From: Planctomycetota bacterium
GTDB taxonomy: Bacteria > Planctomycetota > Phycisphaerae > SM23-33
Direction of reading: 5' to 3'
NCBI GenBank assembly: GCA_024275995.1
Contig: JAJRYB010000012.1
Location: 1-37,147, forward strand
Length of the DNA stretch: 37,147 nt
Made by a program: the position numbers and the translations under genes. Below the pieces are notes generated by a model, which saw only the letters and a list, made by a program, of their open reading frames with translations, searched no databases and was not told the DNA's origin. Shown in pieces: positions 31,739 to 37,147 of this stretch (position 1 is its first letter; each line of letters begins with the position of its first letter).

Positions 31739-31915
31739 TCAAACTCCTAATTCTGCAGGATATTCGGATGCCAAACAAAGTCCATATCGCCTACTAAATT
31801 GTTTGGAAATATCCCAAACATATTCAAAGTTTGGTTCGAGGTTGACAACTTGAAGAAGCTCAATCGCAGAGATCGTTATCTTTCCTATGCCAAGTAAATT
31901 GAAATCCTTACCCAT
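31739..31915 (-). CDS. Small 58-residue hypothetical protein next to hicA
   Basis: An ORF of 58 codons that starts MGKDFNLLGIGKITISAIEL and ends AELGV. A near-perfect GAGGAGA stands 6-8 bases before the ATG at 31915. It fills the space between hicA (33 bases upstream) and the PfkB gene (6 bases downstream). Its GC content is clearly lower than that of its neighbours, suggesting transfer together with the hicBA pair. No family is recognised. It could be an accessory of the toxin-antitoxin module or a passenger. Confidence 0.55.
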   Translation of the reverse strand: MGKDFNLLGIGKITISAIELLQVVNLEPNFEYVWDISKQFSRRYGLCLASEYPAELGV

Positions 31916-31948
31916 ATCTTTCTCCTCGCCGCGAACGTCGCAGTGAGT

Positions 31949-32170
31949 TCACCGAAGGCTGACGAACTTGTCCACCGTCATCCCGGAGGCGCGGATAAGT
32001 GATCGCAGGGTTCCCGGCGATAATTCCCGATGCTGTGGAATGGAGAGGCTTGCAATCATCCCGTGCTTGACCATTACGACGTGACTTCCCCGTTGTCGAA
32101 CCGTCCGCCATCCGGCGCGAGCGAACCGTTTCACCGCCTTCGCACCAGATAGCACCGGAAGAGCGGGCAC
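31949..32170 (-). CDS. hicA: HicA-family mRNA interferase toxin
   Basis: A 73-residue HicA toxin with the small dsRBD-like fold that cleaves mRNA independent of the ribosome. The catalytic His30 is in RQRGSHVVM, and the closing LSPGTLRSLIRASGMTVDKF is typical of the family. The start codon is GTG at 32170, sharing one base with the stop of hicB (TAGTG), which means coupled translation. The antitoxin gene comes first, as in the hicBA order. This is one of two Hic pairs in the window, placed on either side of gltX. Confidence 0.9.
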   Translation of the reverse strand: MPALPVLSGAKAVKRFARAGWRTVRQRGSHVVMVKHGMIASLSIPQHRELSPGTLRSLIRASGMTVDKFVSLR

Positions 32171-32376
32171 TACACCGCCACCTCGATTTCGCGAGTCTCG
32201 ACGGTCAACGGGAGCCCCTCTGCCGCACGAGCCTCAAGGCACAATTCGATCGCCTCGCGAATATTCGCCAGGGCTTCGTCCTCCGTCTTGCCCTGGGAAA
32301 CGCAGCCGGGAATGGACGGGCATTCAGCCACGAGCATTCCGCTTTCATCACGCTCAAGCGTTACGATCAGTTTCAT
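32170..32376 (-). CDS. hicB: HicB-family antitoxin, short form
   Basis: A 68-residue HicB antitoxin of the short UPF0150 type, consisting of the partial RNase H-like domain only: MKLIVTLERDESGMLVAECP, then SIPGCVSQGKTEDEALANI and REAIELCLEAR. It lacks a C-terminal DNA-binding domain. It neutralises the HicA toxin encoded just downstream. The ATG at 32376 is chosen because GAGGTG precedes it; upstream in-frame codons would add a non-family tail. The gene starts 42 bases after the gltX stop, so it may be read with gltX. Confidence 0.9.
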   Translation of the reverse strand: MKLIVTLERDESGMLVAECPSIPGCVSQGKTEDEALANIREAIELCLEARAAEGLPLTVETREIEVAV

Positions 32377-32418
32377 CTTTGCACCTCGATTCACCATAAC
32401 CACGGATTCCGATTCTCA

Positions 32419-33876
32419 TTATACGCCGGAAACGCCTTGCCGCAAGCATCGCTCGATGCGCGTGAGGGTCCGCTCGCGCCCGAGCAGTTCGAGCGTTTCG
32501 CCGATCGGAGGGCTTATCCTCGTGCCGGTAACCGCTACGCGCAGCGGCTGGGCTACCTTGCCCATTCCCAGCGAGCCGGCCTGGCAGTATTCCTTCAGCC
32601 ATTTTTCCAAAGCCTCGGCGGTCCAGTCGACCTCCGCCAGCAGCGGGCGAATGGCGGAGAGAACCGCGTAACCCGCCCCGTCGTTTTTCTCCAGGACCTT
32701 CTTGACGGCCTTCGGATCGAACCCGTAAGAATCGTCGGCTGCGAAAAGCACGCCGCACTTGCCGAGGATGTCGGCGAACGTGCGAAAGCCGCGATTCATC
32801 CGCAGAAGGCGGCGCAGCACGTCCTCGTCATCGGGGAGGTTGGTCTCGTTGAGCGAAAGGTAATCCTTCAAGCCCGCCAGCAGGCGATCGGCGTCCGCTT
32901 CGGCGGCTGCGTCCGTGTTGAAGGCGATCAGCTTGTCGCGATCGAATTTCGCGTTGGACTTTCCGATACCCGACGGGGTGAACGCCTCGACGAGTTCGGC
33001 AAGCGTGTACTTTTCGCGATCGCCGCTTTTCCAACCCAGCAGCGCTATGAAGTTCACGAGCGCCTCGGGCAGGTAGCCGGCTGCGCGAAACGAGTGGACT
33101 TCCACGTCGCCGTCGCGCTTGGAAAGCTTGCGTCCCTGCATATCCATGATCAGCGGCAGGTGGCAGTACCTAGGTTCGTCCATGCCCAGCGCCTCGCGGA
33201 GCAGCACGTGCCTCCAGGTCTGCCCCAAAAACTCCTGTCCGCGGCAGACGTAGTTCACGCCCATCAGCGCGTCGTCCACGACGTTGGCGAGATGATACGT
33301 CGGCCAACCGTCCGCCTTGCGGATGATGAAGTCGTCCATCTGCCCGGCCGGCATCGTAACCTCGCCGAACGCATCGTCGCGGATCGTCACGTCCTTTTGC
33401 GGGCAGGCGAAACGTACGACGACGGGCCTGCCGTCGGCGACGGCTTTTTCGGCGTCGTCGGCCGTCGGGAAACTCTCCGGGCGGACGTATCGGAACGTCT
33501 CTTTGCGCTGCACAGCCTCCTGCCGCATCGCGCCAAGCTCCTCCGGCGTGTCGAAGGCGTAATATGCACTGCCGGCGTCGAGAAGCCGCTGAATGTGTTC
33601 GGTGTAAATTTCCAGCCGTTCGGACTGGCGGTACGGTCCGGAATCGCCGCCGACCTCGATACCTTCGTCCCACTCGATGCCAAGCCAGCGCAGGTCGTCC
33701 ACGATTTTCGCCACGGCAGTTTCGTCGTGACGGGCGCGATCGGTGTCCTCGATCCGCAGCAGGAAGCTCCCGCCGCTCTTGCGTGCGAGCAGGTAGTTGA
33801 AAAGGGCCGTCCTGGCACCCCCCACGTGCAGGTGACCCGTCGGCGAGGGGGCGAATCGTGTCTTGAGCTTGTCCAT
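32419..33876 (-). CDS. gltX: Glutamyl-tRNA synthetase
   Basis: A 485-residue class I aminoacyl-tRNA synthetase that charges tRNA-Glu. The HIGH-type motif reads PSPTGHLHVG (10-19) and the KMSKS-type motif KLSKR (250-254). RIEDTD (41-46) and the editing-free discriminating region fit bacterial GluRS. Separate glnS in the same window means GluRS need not serve tRNA-Gln. The start at 33876 was chosen because AGGAG lies before it (spacing long, about 12 bases) and because the HIGH motif is at the usual distance; an ATG at 33945 would add 23 residues. It is bracketed by two HicAB modules. Confidence 0.95.
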   Translation of the reverse strand: MDKLKTRFAPSPTGHLHVGGARTALFNYLLARKSGGSFLLRIEDTDRARHDETAVAKIVDDLRWLGIEWDEGIEVGGDSGPYRQSERLEIYTEHIQRLLDAGSAYYAFDTPEELGAMRQEAVQRKETFRYVRPESFPTADDAEKAVADGRPVVVRFACPQKDVTIRDDAFGEVTMPAGQMDDFIIRKADGWPTYHLANVVDDALMGVNYVCRGQEFLGQTWRHVLLREALGMDEPRYCHLPLIMDMQGRKLSKRDGDVEVHSFRAAGYLPEALVNFIALLGWKSGDREKYTLAELVEAFTPSGIGKSNAKFDRDKLIAFNTDAAAEADADRLLAGLKDYLSLNETNLPDDEDVLRRLLRMNRGFRTFADILGKCGVLFAADDSYGFDPKAVKKVLEKNDGAGYAVLSAIRPLLAEVDWTAEALEKWLKEYCQAGSLGMGKVAQPLRVAVTGTRISPPIGETLELLGRERTLTRIERCLRQGVSGV

Positions 33877-34062
33877 GTATGAAAAAGTCTCCTGCGCTGG
33901 GGCTGAAAGTGCTAACTTAGTGCCCTTCCGGAGCGTTTGCAACAACCTCCAGGTGGCTCGGATAATTCACACGGTACGGCGGGCTTGTCATGGTCTTGAA
34001 GATATGCAAGAATAAACGTGGTCGGAAGCGAACCGGCCTGAGAAGGTACGAGGAGATGCACG
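33877..34062. other. Divergent region between gltX and second hicB
   Basis: No gene in this 186-base stretch. It must carry promoters for both directions. A candidate for the hicBA side is TTGTCA (33985-33990) and AAGAAT (34008-34013) with 17 bases between. No obvious operator palindrome was found. Confidence 0.4.
33985..34013 (+). promoter_or_regulatory. Candidate promoter for second hicBA pair
   Basis: TTGTCA and AAGAAT with a 17-base spacer, 49 bases before the hicB start. The -35 is 5 of 6 and the -10 is 4 of 6. Confidence 0.3.
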
Positions 34063-34272
34063 ATGGATGAACTCGTGTTTGAAGTGGCGCAGGAAGCGGA
34101 TGGAGGATTCGTAGCCGAAGGGCTTACGGAGAATATCATCACGCAGGCTGACACGTGGGAAGAGCTTCGGAAAAACGTTATCGAGGCGGTCAAGGCGTTC
34201 TACTTCGACTCCAAGGCGCCTGGACGAATACGTCTGCATCTCGTCCGTGACGAGGTTCTCCAGTCCTCGTGA
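34063..34272 (+). CDS. hicB: HicB-like antitoxin, short form
   Basis: A 69-residue protein of the HicB/UPF0150 type: VFEVAQEADGGFVAEGLTEN and TWEELRKNVIEAVKAFYFD. It has only the RNase H-like part. GAGGAG stands about 10 bases before the ATG. Its stop overlaps the hicA start as GTGA. It differs clearly from the hicB at 32170-32376, so the two pairs are distinct rather than a fresh duplication. Confidence 0.85.
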   Translation: MDELVFEVAQEADGGFVAEGLTENIITQADTWEELRKNVIEAVKAFYFDSKAPGRIRLHLVRDEVLQSS

Positions 34273-34514
34273 AACTCCCTCGATACATGTCAGGGCGCCG
34301 CCTGGCCAAGGCGCTGGAGAAGGCCTTCGGCTACAATCGCGTGCATCAGGTAGGCAGCCATATTATCCTCCAAGCCGATACCCCACGACGACATCGTATT
34401 TGTGTCCCCGACCACAAGATACTCCGGATCGGGACGCTTAATGCAGTTCTTCGCTGCGTCTCGGAGGCGCAAGGACTCACCAAGGAAAACATTCTGACGC
34501 AACTATCAAAATAA
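34269..34514 (+). CDS. hicA: HicA-family toxin
   Basis: An 81-residue HicA toxin, longer and of a different subgroup than the pair at 31949-32376. His31 in [10 protein letters not shown] is the probable catalytic residue. [20 protein letters not shown] is the closing helix and strand. The start codon is GTG at 34269, overlapping the hicB stop (GTGA). glnS begins 19 bases after its stop, so part of the glnS transcripts may come from the hicBA promoter. Confidence 0.88.
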   Translation: MKLPRYMSGRRLAKALEKAFGYNRVHQVGSHIILQADTPRRHRICVPDHKILRIGTLNAVLRCVSEAQGLTKENILTQLSK

Positions 34515-34533
34515 GTGCCCTCCAAATATCCAC

Positions 34534-36243
34534 ATGACTAATCCTGAACAGACTCAATCACTCGATTTCATCCGCCGGAAGATCGCGGACGACCTGGAAA
34601 GCGGCAAATACGACCGCGTCGTGACGCGGTTCCCCCCCGAGCCGAACGGGTATCTGCACATCGGCCACGCCAAGGCGATCCGGATCAACTATGGTATCGC
34701 CCGCGATTTCGACGGCGAATTCCACCTGCGTTTCGACGATACGAACCCGGTGAAGGAAGAGGCAGAGTTCGTCGAGGCGATAAAGGACGACGTCGCCTGG
34801 CTGGGATGCGATTGGGGTGAGCATCTGTACTTCGCCTCGGACTGCTTCGAGAAGATGTACGCTTGCGCCGTAACGCTGATAAAGGCGTCCCTGGCCTACG
34901 TGGACGACCTTCCAGCCGATCGGATCAGCGCCGATCGCGGAACGCTTACCACTCCCGGCGTGGAAAGCCCCTTCCGCCGACGGTCCGTCGAGGAGAACCT
35001 GGAGCTTTTTGAACGGATGAAGGCAGGCGAGTTTCCCGACGGTTCGCGCGTGCTGCGTGCGAAGATAGACATGTCGCATCCGAACATGAACATGCGCGAC
35101 CCGGTGATGTACCGCATCCTGCACGCCCACCACCCCCACCGCGGCGAGGACTGGTGCATCTACCCGATGTACGATTGGGCGCACGGAATCGAGGATTCCA
35201 TCGAGGGCGTCACGCACTCGCTCTGCTCGCTGGAGTTCGAGAACCACCGCCCGCTCTACGACTGGTTCCTGGACAGGCTGATCGAGCACCATGGCGAACA
35301 CGTCCATAAACCGGAGCAGACGGAGTTCGCGCGTTTCAACCTCACCTATACCGTAATGAGCAAGCGCAAGCTGCGCGAGCTTATCGAAGGCGGATACGTC
35401 AACGGATGGGACGACCCGCGCATGCCGACGCTTTGCGCGCTGAGGCGGCGCGGTTTCACGCCGGAGGCGATCGGCGAATTCCTCGACCGCGTCGGGATAG
35501 CGAAATTCACCGGCACGTCGGAAATATCGCTGCTGGAGCACTGCCTGAGGCGGGACCTGAACAAAAGCTCGCCGCGGGTCATGGCAGTGCTCAGACCGCT
35601 GAAAGTCGTCATTACGAACTATCCCGAGGGGAAAAGCGAAGAGCTGGACGCGATAAATAATCCGGAAGACCCTTCCGCCGGGGTGCGCAAGGTGCCTTTT
35701 TCGCGCGAAATCTACATCGAGCGGGACGACTTCATGGAAGATCCGCCCAGGAAATTCTTCCGTCTCGCGCCCGGCCGCGAGGTCCGCCTGCGATACGCCT
35801 ATTTCATCACCTGCACGGACATTGTGAAGGACGACAGCGGCCAGCCCGTCGAACTGCACTGCACGTACGACCCTGCTACACGCGGCGGCGATGCGCCCGA
35901 CGGCAGGAAGGTCAAGGGCACGCTGCATTGGGTATCCGCCGCCCATGCGATCGACGCCGAGGCCCGCCTGTACGATCACCTGTTCACGCGGGAAGACCCG
36001 TCCGACGTCCCGGAAGGTCACGACTGGAAAGAGAACCTCAACCCCGCCTCGCTGGAGGTTCTCACCGGCTGCAGGCTGGAACCCTCGCTCGCATCTGTCG
36101 AGCCGGGCTATCGCTGCCAGTTCGAACGGCTGGGCTATTTCTGCGCGGATCCGGACTCGACGCCGGGCGCGCCCGTCTTCAACCGCACCGTTACGCTCAG
36201 GGATACCTGGAAAAAGATGCAGAAGATGCAGAAGAAGCAGTAG
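34534..36243 (+). CDS. glnS: Glutaminyl-tRNA synthetase
   Basis: A 569-residue class I synthetase that charges tRNA-Gln directly with glutamine. The HIGH-type motif [15 protein letters not shown] is at 34-48, FDDTNP (67-72) follows, and the KMSKS-type motif reads MSKRKL at 275-280. The C-terminal half holds the two beta-barrel anticodon-binding domains. Length fits the bacterial family. The N-terminus is short and there is no long eukaryote-like extension. The ribosome binding site is not strong, and translation may depend on coupling with the preceding hicA (19 bases upstream). The presence of both gltX and glnS argues that Gln-tRNA is made directly. Confidence 0.95.
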   Translation: MTNPEQTQSLDFIRRKIADDLESGKYDRVVTRFPPEPNGYLHIGHAKAIRINYGIARDFDGEFHLRFDDTNPVKEEAEFVEAIKDDVAWLGCDWGEHLYFASDCFEKMYACAVTLIKASLAYVDDLPADRISADRGTLTTPGVESPFRRRSVEENLELFERMKAGEFPDGSRVLRAKIDMSHPNMNMRDPVMYRILHAHHPHRGEDWCIYPMYDWAHGIEDSIEGVTHSLCSLEFENHRPLYDWFLDRLIEHHGEHVHKPEQTEFARFNLTYTVMSKRKLRELIEGGYVNGWDDPRMPTLCALRRRGFTPEAIGEFLDRVGIAKFTGTSEISLLEHCLRRDLNKSSPRVMAVLRPLKVVITNYPEGKSEELDAINNPEDPSAGVRKVPFSREIYIERDDFMEDPPRKFFRLAPGREVRLRYAYFITCTDIVKDDSGQPVELHCTYDPATRGGDAPDGRKVKGTLHWVSAAHAIDAEARLYDHLFTREDPSDVPEGHDWKENLNPASLEVLTGCRLEPSLASVEPGYRCQFERLGYFCADPDSTPGAPVFNRTVTLRDTWKKMQKMQKKQ

Positions 36244-36400
36244 CCCGTAGTCGGTAGTCGGTAGTCGGGAGCTTGTCCGGCTTCGGCTACACAGGACTGC
36301 GCCGTGACAAGGAGTTTGCAGATTAAAGCCGGTGGCGTTAATCTGAAATTTCAAATTTTGAGATCTGAGATCTGAGATTTCAAATTTGAGATCAAAAAAA
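36243..36400. repeat. GTAGTCGG tandem and ATTTGAAATTT repeats
   Basis: After the glnS stop come three tandem GTAGTCG units (36247-36269), then from about 36335 a dense run of AATCTGAAATTTCAAATTTT, GAGATCTGAGATCTGAGATT and CAAATTTGAGATC. These are dispersed repeats also found at 2420-2500, 28035 and 36698. Confidence 0.6.
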
Positions 36401-36416
36401 GCAAAGGGGAACACGC

Positions 36417-36935
36417 ATGAAATACAAGCGTTTCGAGGACCTGCCCGTCTGGCAGGCGGGGATGGAACTGGCGGAGCGAATTTTCAAAATGACGGGGGAC
36501 AAGTCCTTTGCGTATCAGGGCGACCTGGCCAACCAGATGCAACGTGCATCGCTGAGCGTCTCCAACAACGTGGCTGAGGGTTTCGAGCGGGGAACGACGA
36601 AGGAACTGCTGAGCTTTTTATATTACTCTCGCGGTTCCTCCGGCGAGGTAAGGTCCATGCTGCTACTGTGCGAGCGCATGGAACGATTCAATCATCTCAA
36701 ATCTGAAATTTCAAATCTCAAATCTCTCGCGGAGAGCTGCTCGCGGCAGTTGCGGGCCTGGGCGGATAATCTGCAAAACTCTCCCATCGCCGGCCAGCGG
36801 CATCTGAACGACGCCGCCCGCCAGCGCGACGAAAGCGAGAAACGCCGCCAGGCATTCGATGCGAAGCTGGAGCGAATCGTGCGGGAAGGTCGCGGCAGTC
36901 AGCCCATCCATCCCCATCACTCGTACTCAAACTGA
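36417..36935 (+). CDS. Four-helix-bundle protein (23S rRNA IVP family-like)
   Basis: A 172-residue protein of the small four-helix-bundle family (TIGR02436, related to the protein encoded in 23S rRNA intervening sequences). The N-terminus FEDLPVWQAGMELAERIFKM and the signature ASLSVSNNVAEGFERGTTKE are characteristic, as is FLYYSRGSSGEVRSMLLL. Function in the cell is unknown. Usual members are about 115-130 residues; here the segment LKSEISNLKSLAES (about 94-107) is encoded by a dispersed AT-rich repeat read in frame and a 60-residue charged tail follows, so the C-terminal third may be a repeat insertion plus extension. AAGGGG lies before the ATG. Confidence 0.85.
   Translation: MKYKRFEDLPVWQAGMELAERIFKMTGDKSFAYQGDLANQMQRASLSVSNNVAEGFERGTTKELLSFLYYSRGSSGEVRSMLLLCERMERFNHLKSEISNLKSLAESCSRQLRAWADNLQNSPIAGQRHLNDAARQRDESEKRRQAFDAKLERIVREGRGSQPIHPHHSYSN
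36698..36728. repeat. Repeat inside the coding sequence
   Basis: AAATCTGAAATTTCAAATCT followed by CAAATCT is a copy of the dispersed repeat, fully inside the four-helix-bundle gene and read without a frame break. Confidence 0.65.
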
Positions 36936-37147
36936 CCGATTATCGAGGCCTGAAAGGCCGCACAGAAATTAGCCGGGGGCGTAAGCCCCCGGATGATAGG
37001 CTGTTAACAACCAAGCCCCGACGGGGCGGCACGAAAGAAACCGACTCTTTACCCCCGGTCGGCTTCTCTGTCACCCCTTCGGAGCTGGTTCCACAACTCC
37101 ATTACCACCGGGGGCTTACGCCCCCGGCCAACCTCTTCCAGCCCTTC
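36936..37147. repeat. Palindromic repeat cluster at the window end
   Basis: CCGGGGGCGTAAGCCCCCGG (36973-36992) and CCGGGGGCTTACGCCCCCGG (37108-37127) are strong palindromes in opposite sense, with GCCCCGACGGGGC (37015-37027) between them. The block looks like a BIME/REP-type intergenic element and continues beyond the window. No gene is seen. Confidence 0.7.

Noticed and set aside
32437-33882. A 481-codon plus-strand frame opposite gltX
   Set aside because: Antisense shadow of gltX with no recognisable protein features.
34558-36414. A 618-codon minus-strand frame opposite glnS
   Set aside because: Shadow of glnS, caused by GC-rich codon bias; no ribosome binding site and repeat-derived N-terminus.

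Overview
The window looks like a piece of a GC-rich bacterial chromosome, most likely a member of the Planctomycetota (Phycisphaerae-like). This is an inference from three things: GC-rich coding, a dense set of short dispersed palindromic repeats, and the combination of genes (separate GluRS and GlnRS, paired M16 peptidases, an ADSL-type PurB, a TIGR03790-like domain). No rRNA or other decisive phylogenetic marker is present.

Layout from left to right. (1) 193-2124 (+): a two-gene sugar or polyol catabolism pair, a TIM-barrel sugar-phosphate isomerase/epimerase and a Gfo/Idh/MocA dehydrogenase. (2) 2179-16696 (-): one long phage-derived block read right to left. Its order is portal, scaffold, major capsid, head-tail connector, tail terminator-like, tube-like and distal-tail-like proteins, then fibre, LamG and hub-like proteins, then three or four small membrane or lipoprotein genes resembling a lysis cassette. 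No terminase, integrase, repressor, head protease, tape measure or endolysin is visible, and host-type repeats lie inside the block. It reads as a resident, possibly domesticated, particle cluster rather than an intact prophage. (3) 16964-18394 (+): purB. (4) 18419-22401 (-): tRNA-Arg, an inactive M16 subunit, an active M16 subunit and murD, closely packed. (5) 22602-25004 (+): metK and a zinc-type UroD/MtaA-family protein, ending at a hairpin shared with the convergent rpmH (-), a 44-residue L34 gene. (6) 25553-27904 (+): a large MFS transporter and a CYTH-domain protein. (7) 27905-28909: a gene-poor stretch with tRNA-Ser(GGA), an interrupted copy of the tRNA 3' end and several repeats. (8) 28910-33876 (-): a run of gltX, hicB, hicA, a 58-residue ORF, a PfkB kinase, thpR and recA. 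(9) 34063-36935 (+): a second hicB-hicA pair, glnS and a four-helix-bundle protein. The window ends in a palindromic repeat cluster.

How the parts relate. Most of the non-phage genes are ordinary housekeeping genes for translation (gltX, glnS, two tRNAs, rpmH), purine and SAM synthesis, cell wall synthesis and recombination. The accessory content consists of the phage-like block, two HicAB toxin-antitoxin modules that bracket gltX in opposite orientations, and several repeat families. The most unusual items are the phage-like block without packaging genes, whose 719-residue tail protein carries what looks like a TIGR03790-type domain behind a LamG-like domain, and a pair of about 155 bp dispersed elements, one at the edge of that block and one beyond the end of recA.
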